64,000 nt of DNA, taken from contig CM038916.1 of the NCBI GenBank assembly GCA_021904315.1, positions 9,017,065 through 9,081,064 on the forward strand. The letters run 5' to 3'. The notes below the pieces were generated by a model, which was not told where the DNA came from, did not search any database, and worked only from the letters and a program-made list of their open reading frames with translations. Shown here one piece after another: positions 22,626 through 36,581 of this stretch. Position 1 is the stretch's first letter. Each line of letters opens with the position of its first letter. Both the position numbers and the translations under genes were made by a program. This stretch comes from Sphagnum magellanicum (taxonomy: Eukaryota > Streptophyta > Sphagnopsida > Sphagnales > Sphagnaceae).

Positions 22626-25120
22626 TCAAAAGAGCTCAAATACAGGTATAATCACCTTAGGCAGACACTGAAAGTTGCACCACACCATAGGACAGAAACC
22701 AATTGTGCAAAACAAGAATTGGAGAACAGGAATATGTACAAAAGATAGAATGTCATCATCCTTTGCCATGTAATCTTCTTCTATAGACCAGAACTTGTAG
22801 GAGCCCACTGATGGGCATGATGAGATTGTAAGCCATTGAGGAAGAGGAAGTCTTGGGGATGGTGGTGGACATGGTGGCTTTGATACCCTCAACTCATTTG
22901 GACAATCAACAAACCTGCCACCAACCCACATTCAGCAGCCACCTCTCAGGTTTACTTTTCTCCATTTTTGTGACTGTCTACATTGTTGAAAGTGCTAATT
23001 GTTGAACACAACTTGAACAACCAGAGGAGGGGATTTTTGGTGCACATGGAAAATTGAATCAGAAATCAAGACATTGTCACATATTTGCTGTGATAAAGCA
23101 GTACTTTCATCTGGATCTTAAGCAGCAATTCCTGACTAAATAAATCCCCAGAACACATAGCCACTACCATATGTAGAAATATCAATGCAGTTACTGCCTT
23201 GTCCCACTGCTGCCTAAAACTTGAATTGATATCATCATTTCCAAACACCCAACAAGCCCATGACTTACTCTATGAAGCCCATAGTGGCTGCATCTCCTTG
23301 CCTAACTCTTGTTATCAGAACTCGTGTGTGTCCCCCAGCTCGATCTCTACATTGCACACCAGTCATTGAAGTTAACCCAATGTTGCATGCATCTCAGACA
23401 TAGCTAGAAACAATACACTTTGACATCAGCTATGGGATAAACAATATTCTTTATGGGACAAAAAGCAACACACATTTAGTAACCATGAGTGGAAGGACTC
23501 TTTTGCCATGGCCTACTTATAGGTGTAAGGTCCCTCCCATTCCTAAATAGTAGGCATAAGATCCTTCCTACTGCCTTGTGATCTACATATGATTATGATA
23601 AGGTTTGCCGTGTGGTGGGCAAGGCCTACGGGTAGAGACATCCCCAAAATATGGGTCCTAGGACAAGGTGGTAGTTGGGGCCCTTATTTTGGGAATGGTC
23701 TCCAGTCAACCACTAATTGTAGCTTTACCCTACACTTAAACAAATGACATCCATTCCAATCAAGTCCCACTAAGAAAGTGCCTTCAGGGTTGCATCAGGA
23801 CTAACTTGTAGTGCAGTGCCAACTCTGAGAGGACTTTGTGTAGATTTTAATCACCATGAATGACACCAGCAGCTCTTCACCTTGCAGCAAGTGTACCCTA
23901 TATTCCAAGAGACAAATGCTAGCAAAATATCTATGAGAGTTTGAAAGCAGTTTGAAAGTAAAACTGTTATTTCAGTTCTGGCCACACCAAAATAAACATG
24001 ACAAAAATGAGCATGGCAGACATAACCTTGTGAGTGTCAATCAACAAATATCAAACATTCAGCTTCTTATTATGAATGGCAGTGACTAGCTGCCAAACTC
24101 CCCCGCAGACTTCATCAGCTCCCAACAGTGGGTGTAGAGAAGCTTTGAAAGATCCACCCAAGTTCTGGGGTAAAGAATTTTTTACAGACATCTGTGTCCT
24201 CAGTTTCTGTTGCATTTCTAGAAGCTATCAGAAGACTCAGTAATTTTGATGTTGTCCAGCTAGCAATCAAGAGACAGTAATACAACTAAGAAAAAATTTC
24301 AATGATATCCTCATTTAATCTGCAACAAAATGCCTGCTTGTAGAGGGGTAGGCTAGAATGAAACAAGGGTTGCAGACATTGTTAGTGACAACTGAGAAGG
24401 AGACTGCAACTCATCAAACTTCTAGCATCAGCAAAAGATGCACCTGCTTTCCAAGTTGCACCATGTTGTCTGCCACCCTCCTCAATTCCTTAGCCTGCAA
24501 TGCCAGGTACATACTGGAAACAATTCACTCCAACAGTTGCAGAAGGCTGGACTTACAAAGTGGCAACAATGATCATTTCGTTTGGAAAACTTGCTTCTGA
24601 ATACCAAATAAGTTAAATTATAACCTAGAAACATGACCATCTACAGATGCATGTCTGTAAACTCTCCCCCATATTTTTATGTTCCTTAAGAGCTCTAATT
24701 TCAGATGCAGTAATCTTGCACTTGTCATCCTTTATATTTACATGAAATCTTCTTGATGGAGATACTTGCATGTTCAGTTCAAATTTGCAAATACAACCTT
24801 CAAACATCCCAAAACTGCAGAGGTAATTACAATGGTTTTATTTTCATTTCATTCAACCCTACAAGTTTTGCTAACATTACTGTCTGCACACAAAACCAAA
24901 GATAAAATCAAGAATGCCAGAAGACAAAGAGAAGGAAAACCTTTGGCACAGTTGTCTCAAGGCGCTCATGCTGCACCAGCTGTGACACAAGGTTCCTGCA
25001 CCCATGACCCCAATTTTTGTGAGCATTTCAGACCATGTCCAAGCCCCCCCCAGTGCCATGACTTCCTTTCTTGCCAATCCCATAACATGCAATGTTCTTC
25101 TCATGATAAACTTCAAGTTT
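22626..25120 (-). other. Unresolved region, possible leftward gene body
   Basis: This interval is less AT-rich than the spacers. It has minus-strand open frames that look somewhat protein-like: 22,626-22,931 with RFVDCPNELRVSKPP and LPQWLTISSCPSVGSY, and 24,877-25,116 with MGLARKEVMALGGAWTW. They lie downstream of the leftward promoter-like cluster at 25.73-25.76 kb and could be exons of one gene. I do not recognise the product, cannot link the pieces by phase, and some plus-strand frames are equally open. Treat this as a candidate only. Confidence 0.2.
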
Positions 25121-25259
25121 CAAGAGCATAGAACTACAGCCAACAAATGTTTCCAACAGTTTGGACAATCAGGTTTATAGCACTCTGTAATCATAGCTGG
25201 TTTGAAAGCTACATGTGAAAACCTAGCAGCAAAGCAATCATATAGTGAGAGAGAGAGAG

Positions 25260-25708
25260 AAGAGATCCGATCTTCATATGCGTTGAAAAGATCTTCGCCC
25301 AAAAACAAAACCACTTGCAATCTGGCCAGGAACCCTAATCCACTTCAGGTAGTATTTCCTCGGTGCTAGTAGAGAAATAATAACAGAAAGAGATGAAATG
25401 TGAAGGACCAAAAAGAGAAGAAATACAACAAAACCTGAGAAGAGCCCAACGATGGCTAGAAGTGCGGCCATAGAATGTCGATGCCACATCCTCTCTGCCC
25501 TTCTTCTCCAAAACCTGCTCAATCCGTGACAACAACAGCAGCAGTAGCAGCCCTGACGCTAACTCCGCCACTACCCAAAACCTTGAAAGACATGATTTCC
25601 ATGCAGTGGGCTTGTAAACTCATTCTGCTATTGTCAACAAGTGGAGCGATGGAAAAGGAACCGAGAAATGCAACAACTAAAGAAAGCTGAATTTTGTTGC
25701 GCACACAT
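25260..25708 (-). other. Candidate 5' part of an unidentified leftward transcript
   Basis: Reading leftward from the promoter-like cluster, the first ATG (25,706-25,708) gives a very short frame. Next comes a 34-codon frame beginning MSLQAHCMEIMSFKVLGSGG, followed by MAALLAIVGLFSGFVVFLLF within an 82-codon frame (25,274-25,522), which looks like a membrane segment. A GA/CT run at about 25,245-25,261 lies further along. Which frame is translated, and whether introns break it, cannot be settled from sequence alone. I do not recognise a protein family. Confidence 0.25.
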
Positions 25709-25730
25709 CAATATGCAAATTCTTCTGCGC

Positions 25731-25765
25731 TATATAGTGAGGGCCCCTTAAACCCTAAACCCTAA
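25731..25765 (-). promoter_or_regulatory. Leftward core-promoter-like cluster (telo-box, GGGCCC, TATA)
   Basis: Reading on the minus strand, the order is a doubled telo-box (TTTAGGGTTTAGGGTTT, 25,749-25,764), then GGGCCC (25,741-25,746), then TATATAG (25,731-25,737). Telo-boxes combined with GGCC-type site II elements are typical of plant promoters for growth and translation genes. The spacing fits a transcription start near 25,700-25,705. No gene product could be identified downstream. Confidence 0.5.
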
Positions 25766-26678
25766 AATGCAGAATCAATACCCCACCCTAAAATCCCCTC
25801 CCCTTTCCTCTAGCTATGTTTTGGACATCATTTTTGTTATTCACCTTATAAATGCATACAAACAAACTTATGGACGCTTGCAACACCTCACTTCATCAAA
25901 GAAAAACTATGGAGATATCTCAATCATGCCAATCCCACTTTGTTGTGCTACAAATTCTACTTCAAGAACAATAAAAGAACAACCAATAACTGTTGTAGAA
26001 AATTATCACACTTAAGTGAAGCATCATATACAATGAACACATTGATTGGCATTGCACATTACAATGATGAATCCATGTAAAGGTCGTTCATTATGCATCA
26101 AAAGCTTGAACAATATCAACTTGTGAAAAGCATTGTTACATTTATTAATCTCTTGATGGTTTTGTATGGTTTCATGCATAAACACAAAAGTGGGAAAATC
26201 GCAAGATCTATCACATGGAAGATATAATATCTCAAACTTTGGTTCCATGCCTACATTCGAGAGAATTAATCAAATTATTGTGCAATTTTCCTTGTTTGCA
26301 ACATCCATGTATATATAATGTCTTCTCCCTACTTGAAGAGACCCAACAACCTTTGAAAAGTTGTAGAGTTCTTTTAAGCCAAAGATAAATTTGATTTGCA
26401 AATAGTTTTAGAGTGACAACTATGAATTAGTCATACAATGTCTCCTTTCCCCACCTCCCCACCCACCTTGTTTGATATATACAAGTTAAAGATGGGTGGA
26501 CACCAAAGGTCAATATTTATTGGAATGAATTTTTAAATCTTGGAGCACCCATCTGCACACAATTTGAAATCGGCACTTAGTATTGTCGTCAATATTGAAC
26601 ATGTCTTTTGGACTATCCTATTTTTAGGGTTGTTCATGTTATCTTGTAATTTGCTCTAGTTACAAACCCCATGAAAAA

Positions 26679-26709
<31 letters not shown>

Positions 26710-27540
26710 ACATAACAAGGTCACCTCTCTTTCGCACCAAAATGAATAAATAGAAAAATATAATTATAAATACCTACTAATGTCAAGTAAAGATGCATTG
26801 CTTATTTGTAGAGAAAAAACAAAAAATAGCAATAGCAAAAAAGCAAAACAAATCGAAATGGATGTTCTAGATGTGTAGGAAAATAATTATAAAAATAATA
26901 ATTAAATTCGTGTTTTTGAAAGCACTAAAAAAAAATGGTATGCCACTAGATGGAATGATGTAGCAAAATTGTTGTCAATATATATATATACAACTAATTC
27001 AAATATAAAGAGATCCAATGATGGATGCCCTTTCAAAATATTGTATCTTGCTATTGTTGTTGTTTTTAGATTCAATATTGGTTTTCTTTCAAACCCATAT
27101 GCAACATATTTCTATGTTGTTATATATTATATTTGGATTTCAATTTATTTTTAAAGCTTGTATTCTTTTGCATTGCTTCCTGCATCAACTGAAGGGATTC
27201 AAACATGTTGTTTGAACCACATCTATGGTTGTGACAATTGTTTAATGTATATTCTTTTATTATCCTTATTAAAGATTAGAAAAATGTTCAATGCAAATTT
27301 GAACTAGTGTTGACAATGATTATGAGTTGTGAAATACATTGTGGAATGAAAGGGTTTTTTAGAGTACTATATTTAGAATTGATTGTATATACATATTGCA
27401 TTTTGTTTAAAATCTTCCCATTTTTTAGTGTTACATAATTGGTCCTTCAACAAAATTGGCAACTATAGATGATGGTTTTAGATTTTCTAAATCTTGTTGT
27501 TGAGTCAAGATTTATTCATTGTTCCATAACATTTTTTAAT
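25766..27540. other. AT-rich spacer without recognisable gene
   Basis: I see no supportable gene. A TA microsatellite occurs at about 26,684-26,709 and a short one near 26,981. Open frames are short and of low complexity. Confidence 0.55.
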
Positions 27541-27549
27541 GATGGTTTA

Positions 27550-28611
27550 TTCAAATGAAATTTTAGTCATAACAAACAATGGACAAAAATGTTATAATCA
27601 AAATAGACCAATCTTTTTAAACAAAAAATTGGCTGAATCTATTTCATTGAAATGATTGAAAATGATTGTTCAAAATGACTAAGATGATTGAAATTACTAA
27701 TGTTTGTCACAATACTTTTTTATTTTTTATTTTTTAAAAAGTTATTGTATGTATTATATTATATGATTATTTTGAGATTAAATTATGAATGAATCCAAAA
27801 ATGAGGTTGTGTTAAACCCATGGCTCTAACACCTCATTTTTTTTCACATCAACAGTTGATAATTTTCTATTTACTATGATGAATTGTCATGCTCATGAAA
27901 TTTGAACTTTCATCTTTTCAGCCACAACCTAAAGCCTTTACCATCCTACCACCAACTCATGTGATAACAAATTTTTTATTGCAAAATATATATACATACA
28001 TATTTCTTGAACATTTCACATTATTACCTTATTACAAATGAAATAACTTCATAGTGAAATTGATTAGGCATGTACATCTTTAATATTGTTATTCAATTTT
28101 AATTCCATAATTATATTGAAATTTATCATTTTAAAATTTCAAATTTATATATATTACATTAATTTTGAATACTTAAAAATAAAATAAAATTATTAAAGTT
28201 AAAATTTAATTGAATTCTATAATCTCTAAACTTCCAAATGTTAAAACATCACATTAATTTTTATATTTTGATTTGGGAAAAATCACGTAAAATTATTGAA
28301 TAAAAATTGTTATAAAAATTTCACTATGAAATGCATTTCAATTTTGACATTATATAACTACACATTTTTTTAATTTTATAAATTTACTAAAATATTTAAT
28401 GGTTTCAAATACATTAGTTCAAGTTTCACATGTAAATTAGTAATGTTCTATTTTTTCAGTAAATTAAAACAAAAATTCAAATTGATATTCCATTTTTTCA
28501 CATTTCATTTTGTTATATATCAATTTTTGTTCCCTATTTTTATTTTTATATGAAACATTACAAACAACAAATGAAAACATGAAATTTGTAATAAATTTCC
28601 ATTTGTTTTAG

Positions 28612-28681
<70 letters not shown>

Positions 28682-28965
28682 TAATATTGTTTCATCATCA
28701 AAAGTAGCATTATATTGACAATCAAATCATGTCTAGATGATTGATTTCATTCACATTAAATAAGTCAAACGACTCCACATAAGTGTCACGTATTGCACGT
28801 GTTCAACATAATGTTTGTTGAAGTTTTTTTAATCAAAATGGACATACCTGATTTTGATTTTAATGGAATTAAACATAGTCGATCATTTGAACAAATGGAC
28901 TTGACTTTATAATCATTTTAATTACAATGCTACTAATGATAAAACTATGTTTTTGTAATAGTTAT
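27550..28965. repeat. AT-rich duplicated segment, copy 1
   Basis: The segment begins near AATTTTAGTCATAACAAACAA and includes AATGACTAAGATGATTG. It ends near GAACAAATGGACTTGACTTT followed by ACTATGTTTTTGTAATAG. The same landmarks occur in the same order at about 31,390-33,055. Copy 1 carries a compound microsatellite, (TA)n 28,613-28,654 then (GTTA)n 28,655-28,681, that the other copy lacks. There is no long open frame. It may be an old non-autonomous mobile element present twice, or a segmental duplication. Confidence 0.75.
28613..28681. repeat. Compound (TA)n-(GTTA)n microsatellite
   Basis: About 21 TA units run directly into about seven GTTA units. Confidence 0.95.
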
Positions 28966-31389
28966 AATTGTCATACCTAGGAACTTTTGATCAATTTGAA
29001 TTCATCAAACTCAATCAACCATTGAAAAATGTTCATGTTTAGAATTAAACCAAATCGAAAAATCTTTAAATCAACAACAATGATTGTTATGCACTTGAAT
29101 AATTTAATTTTCGACATGTCAAATTAAAAAAAAATTATGAAAGATATGTTGACACAAACATAGAGATAAAAAAAATAGTCATAAAAATATACAAATGTTA
29201 AAAGTGCATTAATTTTATAAACTATTAAATAACCCTACTATACAATCCATACACTCTAGATAGAACTCATATACATGGGCAAGGTAACATTCCACGGGTC
29301 TTCTCAAACTTGATTGTGTTCTTTGAATATTTGGTAACAAAATTGTTGACTTCCCACATGGAATTAAATTTTAATCGATTGTTGCATTCTTTGCAATCAC
29401 AAATATTAAGGAGTCATAGTTGAAATTTTATTGGGGAATATAGCCTTTTGACATTTGTTTTTTTTGTTTATTTGTTAGTTCAATTTTCAATTGAGCAAAA
29501 GGTGCATTGAAATTTGTTTTGGTTTGCAATTTACCTATCATTATGCTATATAAATATTTTTTATTTTTTAAAAAAATTGTAAAATACAAATGTCAAAGGG
29601 CCTTTTGGCCAATCGGCAACCTAGACCAACATCTACAATGGTACCTTTGTCATCTTCAATGAAAGTTCTTAATGAGCCATATTTAATCTAACCATGGCAC
29701 ATTTGTGATGTTTAGAAGCAAATTAAACATTTTATGGTTTTTACCATGGCACAATGTACCCAAGGTGGTGGTAGGCACTTGAATATTGAATTCAAAGAAA
29801 ATAAACCACATAATAATAATTTGAAATTTTTTGTGAAAAAATCAAACTGTGTTAAAAAACAAGAGGTACCAAAACATGGAAATCAGGCAAACTAAAAAAT
29901 TTGCATGTTGCATGGACAATATTTGTTCTTCAAAAATTTGAGATAAAAAACAACAATAATGAAAATTTCAAAAGTCATCCATTTGCGAAGGAGAATTCCA
30001 AGGAAAAAAAAAACCTTGATTTGAACAAAAAGAACAAAAATTTTATTTTTGGAAATCATAACAAAAGAAGAACCTCTAGTCTTTTGGTTTGGCTACTAAG
30101 ACACTTTGTGACAACTATGGTTTTGACATTGCCAATTAGATAGTAACTATGTTACTGCCCTTCTCTTCTCATGTGAAAAAAAATCATCTTTCAACCAAAA
30201 TCTACCAATTAGCATAAAATAGATAGAGTCAAGTACACTATTATGCATAACAATGAAGGTGACATTATCTGAAATACCATGCAAAAATATTCACAAATTT
30301 CGAAAATCAACTCTAAAGGTTTAATAGTTGTCTGATTTGCCATTCACAAATTGAAAGGTGCAAATTGAGCTTAGGCAATTTTAAATTAACTATTTATGAT
30401 AACATTGACTCCAAAATTCCCATCTAGTAGAATATCTTCAATTATATTTTTATACATTTGTATATGATTGATTGCCACGTGATGATTCTATAGTTATAAA
30501 AACAACCAATGACTTTGACACTATTTTGTCTAATTAATATTTTACATAAACTTCAATTTTTGGGTGAAAAATCTTTAAAGATTAGAAACAATCTAAAATA
30601 ACTAGTTAACCCAAATTAAAAATATATTTGATATCAAAAACTTGTTGACAACATATGGTAAATTTTTTTCTCCTAATTTGTTTGACCTTTTGTGTAAATA
30701 CAACAAACAAGTTTGTTAGTGAAGATGAATTAACTAGTACCCTAACTTGAATTAGACTAGTATTAAGATTTTAGGGTACTTAACTCATTAATATGTTCAA
30801 CTTTGATATTCATCAATTTTTTTGTTTTTGCATCTATTGAATTGTATTTCTAAATGTTTTTTGCAATTGTTCTTTTTCACTCCAGTTTGTAATACCATAG
30901 GCTTTTAAAAGTTGAACAACAAACAAGTGTTTGAAGGCATTTCCATCTTCCAACAATTCTTTGTACTTCTCCAATTGTATGGTCTTTTCCACCTTCATCA
31001 TGTTCACAAACGACCCAACAACAAAATTACATTAGAACTCCCAAAATAAAACAATTTTCATGATTATTAAGAAATTCTCATAAAAATTCACTAAAAAAAG
31101 AAGCTAGATTGGCAAGTCCCTTTGCAAATATAGAAGAAAAAGGTATAGTTTGTTCATAATGGAGAGGGCATGGCTCCACTTAGGTTGTAGGTATGGCCCA
31201 AGAAGAGAAAACTTTAAAAAGATGATTTGAAAGTTATCAAAATCATGTGAACTATAGCAAGAAACTTGACTTGATGTTTGCATAAATGGACAAAACTACC
31301 ATGCAAAAAGATCTCTTAATAACATGAAATCAAAAGGATATAAATTATATGATGGTTGATCAACATGACTAGCACATGTTAGTTCTTAT
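28966..31389. other. AT-rich spacer between the duplicated segments
   Basis: I see nothing gene-like. The longest open frame (29,901-30,143) is Asn/Lys-rich, as expected from A-rich sequence. Confidence 0.6.
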
Positions 31390-33055
31390 GATTGAAATTT
31401 TAGTTAGAACAAACAATGGACAAAAGATGTTTTAAATCAAATTGAACCAATTGTTTTTGCCAAAAATATGACAAAGTTTATTTGATTAAAATGACTAAAG
31501 ATGATTTTCCAAAATGATTGAGATGGTTAAAATTACCTATTTATTGAGGTGACAATATTCATTTTTATAAAAAACAAAAAATAAATTATTTTCTAATTCT
31601 AGTGACAATGTTTCATTGAAACTAGTTTATGTAGGATGGGTATTTTGGTGATCATCACTATGACAATTCCAAAGTCATTCCGAATTATAATTTCTCATGG
31701 ATTAAATTCCATTTTGGATTTCTTTTTTCTTTTTTTTGTTTGTATTTTGTTGTCTATCTTGCACCCTTTCAATGTTTTAATTTATTTATATCTTGTTGTG
31801 AACTTTTCTAATGAATCATACTTTCATTAGCATTTTTCTTACCAAATAAAAAATGTAAAAAAATATTAATGGAACAAAATGACATATAGTGAAATTTACA
31901 AAAAATTATCTTTTGAAAAGATAAAATCGATTACAACAAAATTATTATGTCCACACAAAATAATTTAATCATCATCACTGGTAGTGTGAAGCAATGCAGA
32001 ACCCAAATAATAATAATACTAATATTTTTTTGGATTGAAATAAGGAGTCTAGAACATAATCACATTAAATTCATGACTCAATCCCAACTTTTTTAAAAGA
32101 ATTTTTTTAATCATCCAACCATTAGCCTAGGTGGTGATAGAAATTGTTATCACAAAATATATAAACACACATTTTTTTAATATCATATAGTAAAACCCTA
32201 TTATATAATTAAGTAATTCATAATGAAATTGATTACACATGTAGATTTTTTATGTTAGTATTCAATTTAATTAATTTTTAATTTCATAATTACATTGAAA
32301 TTTATAACTTTTTAAATTATCAAAATATAAAATCTATTACATTAATTTGAATATTTTTATTTGGGAAGAAATAAAAATATAATTATTTGATTAATATTCT
32401 TTTTTTTCATAAGAAATGAAATTCACTTTTGAGATTATATAATTAAAATTCATATGTTTTAAAATCTAAAAATATAATCAATTTTTAAATTTTAAATTTC
32501 TAATTTAAAGTAAATTAATTCATGTTTTGCATGTACATTAGTTCTATACTATTTTTTAATAAATTTAAATTAAAAAATTCAGTTTGATCTTCCGTTTTTT
32601 ACATATCATTTCATTATATTTTAATTGAATTATCCTTTATATTTATTTTTTATGCATAATTACAAACAACAAATGAAAACATGACATTTGTAGTTTATTT
32701 TTCTTTTATAATAGTATACTCCACAAATAATTAAATAATATATACTTTTTAATATTCTAACATTTCCACGTCATTTGAAAAGTAACATTATAATCAAAAT
32801 CAACCATATTTATATATGATTGATTCAATTGCATTAGTCACATTAGTCAAGTTGGACAATTTCACATGGGTGCACATACAATATGTGTTCAAAATAATGT
32901 CCATTTTGGATTTTTTTAAAATTTTAGTCAAAACGAACATATCTAGTTTTGATTTTAATCAAATGAAACATAGTCACTGCAAACAAATGGACTTGACTTT
33001 ATAGTTGTTTATTTACAATGCTAATAAAAAAATAACTATGTTTTTGAAGTAGTGC
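31390..33055. repeat. AT-rich duplicated segment, copy 2
   Basis: Landmarks shared with copy 1 include ATTTTAGTTAGAACAAACAA near 31,397, ATGATTGAGATGG, AATGAAATTGATTACACATG near 32,222, CAAACAAATGGACTTGACTT near 32,978, and ACTATGTTTTTGAAGTAG near 33,036. The order and strand are the same. Divergence and many small indels suggest an old duplication. No open frame is conserved between the copies. Confidence 0.75.
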
Positions 33056-34600
33056 CAATGGATTAAACCTAGCAAGAGACAAAAGTTTCAAATATAAGTT
33101 GGTATGGGAGACAAAAGAATAGAAATTGAATCCAAAACATTGCCAAAGAAACAACAAAAGAAGCACTAGAAAAAGGGCTCATGAATTGTGATCACCCATC
33201 AACACCTAGTTCTTGAAGACATTCATGAATATCGTATTACATAATGTCATCAACATGTTCAATAAAATAGAGGGACATTGGTTTATAAATAAATGTCACA
33301 AGAATTCATCCTATAATGATCATACCCTTTACAATAGTTCAACTTCGAACTAAAAACTTCACTTAATAAATGTAGAACTTCTCATCTACTTGGATACATT
33401 TCAATGGAACATGTCCATCCATCATATGCACACATAATACCCCAAACATCTCTCATTCATTGGCTCAAATTTGAGGTTCACTAAGCCCTGAATAGCTTGT
33501 CATAATATACACGAATTTATTCCATGAGTTAATGAGTTCAAAAGCTAATGACAAAACATGTTACATTATTCTATTGCAAGGTGTTAATTGGCTTCAAATA
33601 AGCTCAAAATACATAAACCACAACCCAAATCAAATCCTAAAATACTCAACATTAAATACTCTATTGAAATCCAAAATAAATGTTTTAAGAACTTCATTCC
33701 AAAAGATTGTGTCTTTGCATAAAATTAAACACAAATTTGAACTTCTATAAAACCTTGATAGCTTCATTTGTACAAGCATATTTGCACCTAAATCAAACAA
33801 GGCATCGCAAACACGCTAGCCCTGCCAATAGATAAGATGTTGTACATCTACCTACTGTGTCCACACTCGGAACACCAAAAAAATTCGTTCCAATCTAAAC
33901 AGTCTAAACACTTTCATCAAAGAAACCGGTGCTTGTGAAATCAGTTCTAATAAGGTAAACCTTCCAAAAGTTGGATCCAATGCAATAGTCCCTGTCCCTG
34001 CAAAGGCAGGACCCAATAAACCGCATATCACAAAGAACATCATAAAACAAGATGAAGATGTCATTTGAGATCTCAAATACGGATGAGTGACGTTGCCTCA
34101 CTCAAAAGCTTTGAAAATCCCACAAAACATCCTCATCAACAACAAAGGAAGAAAATGGAAAAGTTTAAAAAAAAGAAATTGACAACATGCATAACAAAAC
34201 AAGATGTCAAATAAGCTTCTCCATTCAAGTACACCAAAGATGTGAAACATTTTGATGAAATGTCATGGACAATATGAACAATGAAGGTAAAATTGTCAAT
34301 AGAGGGATGGAATGTGACCAAATCAATGAAATTAACCTTGTGGATGGAATTTTCCACTAACATGAAATTGAATTATGTATGAATAAGATGAATTATGTTC
34401 ATGAAGGAAATTAATGATGCAAGTCATCAAGCGTATGAATAAAATAGAATGATGGATGAAATTGAGTTCATGGATCAAATCAACCACATAAATGCAATTG
34501 GCTGCATGTGAGGTACATAAGATCAACATTTTTGTGATTGGTTTCACAAAAACTTTTGGTCTTGCGGGTATACTTCCCTACCATAGTTAGTAACATAACG
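33056..34600. other. Spacer without recognisable gene
   Basis: A slightly GC-richer patch at 33,780-34,140 gives a 74-codon minus-strand frame with a hydrophobic start (33,852-34,076). I do not recognise it, and it may be retroelement debris. The remainder is AT-rich with no gene signal. Confidence 0.4.
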
Positions 34601-34659
34601 ATCAAGCCTTCATTTACATTGCTTTGTCTATCTACTCTTATCAAGGTTTTCACTTTTCA

Positions 34660-35030
34660 CTCTCTTCAGATAGAGTTCTCTAAAAGTTTCCCATTGATGG
34701 AACTGAATAGCCCATCAAAAGTACACACCATTATATTTATCAAACACTGGTTTTGGTCCTTCAGGGGTGCTATGTCAAATGATAAAGCACTCTGAGCTTC
34801 ACATCCGAATGTGTCAGGAAATCTGAGATACAAGCTGAAAGGTTTCAAGGATCATGACAAAGTGCTCTTGTGTACCTTTGCACAGGTGAGTGGCTTGTCC
34901 AAATTCTTATGCACAGTCTTTGCCACCCAAGTTGAACAACACATGACAGAAACTCCCTTGACAGGCCTCAAAATATTGATGAAACAACTCATCCACGCTG
35001 TCACCCAGAACTCTCAACCACTTCCTTGAT
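34660..35030 (-). pseudogene. Possible Ty1/copia integrase-region relic
   Basis: On the minus strand, FPDTFGCEAQ is followed, after an apparent frameshift, by KPVFDKYNGVYF and then SSINGK. This resembles the copia block after the integrase core, where an HLRVFGC motif is followed by a K..D.K...CIF.GY pattern. Upstream on the same strand a disordered EFWVTA-type motif is also seen. The match rests on a few spaced residues and several frame changes, so it is a tentative call. Confidence 0.25.
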
Positions 35031-36206
35031 CCAGCAATGATAGTAGCAAACTACCAAGCAGGTAGCCACCAACAGCTGATTCCACCACATTCATTAGGCA
35101 CGGACCACCTCCTGTAGAATCATTAGGGAACACAGAAAATAAAGGCAACTTCAACATTTGAAATTATGGTATCACAACATTTCATCAGTTATGGTAAATT
35201 GCTTAGAGCAGACAGAGAAGCAGAGAATGGGAAAACATTGAGGACTATAACATTGCTCAATGATAAGGTGCTCTCTCCTTTCACTTCTATTGACCAGCAT
35301 GTTGGAGGTCAAGAGTTGCAAAACACAATACAAGTCAACTTCCTGCCTCTTTCATCCTGGACACCCTATTCATATTATACCAATAGTGGAGATGAAACAC
35401 TCTTGCATTGGGTCATTTGCAAACACAGAATCATGCTTCTCTAGCTTTAAAGAAAGATCCTATATGTGGTATGTCTGGTGCATCAGTTGATGGGAGATGA
35501 ACATCTGCACTTTGTATAGAAAGTGGCATTAGAAAGATTACAGCTCAGCATTACAAACATGAGTTGAGAACCTTTGTGTGGCATACCTGCACAGTGAAAT
35601 TTTGAACATGGATATGATGACCATAAGGTAAATTTAGGCTGACCCAGATCAATACCACCTCGCGCGCTTCATCTCCTGCAACCACATTTGCACTCGTAGA
35701 CCTTTACATACCAGTTCCTAACACCACAAAAAGATGCATGAAGATTTATCTCAAAACACATATTAGTTGCAAAAGAGATGTCCAACTGTAGTCAACAACA
35801 TAAGGACACACACATCATTGTGAGAGACACATGCCTCTACTAATTGTCTCAAGGAAAAGGGAGAAATCCCCAAATCTCCTGCTGTGGAAGGTGGTAAATA
35901 CCACACATTTAGTACATGTTTTCTTACATATCATACATTGCATTATTATGTCACTGCTTAGTAATACAGATCTGTAGATCAATGGCCAGAAAGTCTCAGA
36001 TTATCATTGTTACTGATTCCAAGTAATATCTCTACATCCCACACAGCCACCCTCATTGTGGTGCAGTTATGAACATGTTTTCTTGCTCAACTAATCAAGG
36101 CACTTGCACACACATTTGTCAAAACACCTCTATTTGTGGCCACCAATCCAAGTTAAGATAATATGGAATGACACAGATAAACAGGAAACAAGAGGAATGT
36201 GTGGTG

Positions 36207-36581
36207 TCACGTACATTCTGTGGGGTTTTGGGGAAAGTGGAAGACTGTATCTACACTCAATGCAGGACCTCCCAGGAAATCTTCGGCAACAGCAGCATTA
36301 GACATCTGGTCTTGAAGAAGCCCCACCTTGGCATGATCTTCTCCTGCTCCAGTCTCCATTTCCTCATCTTTGGTTGCAACAGCCACGATTGTTGCCCCAG
36401 CCAATGCAGTTGTACAACTAGGGCTCTGTAATGATCCAATACTCCGGCTGGCCAACAACGCAACAACTTGTATGGAATGGAGAACTTGTTGCAGAGTTTT
36501 TTCGTCTTTCCTCTCTCTCTCTTTGTACAATTTCGTAGAGATAGCCTCCTTGCACAAAATAGCAACACTCAGAATTGACAA
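36207..36581 (-). other. Unidentified open frame, candidate exon
   Basis: A 124-codon minus-strand frame with mixed, fairly protein-like composition, including QVVALLASRSIGSLQ and DQMSNAAVAEDFLGG. The opposite strand is also open for about 87 codons here, which weakens the call. It lies inside a leftward interval that could belong to the transcription unit starting near 39.28 kb. I do not recognise any family. Confidence 0.2.
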
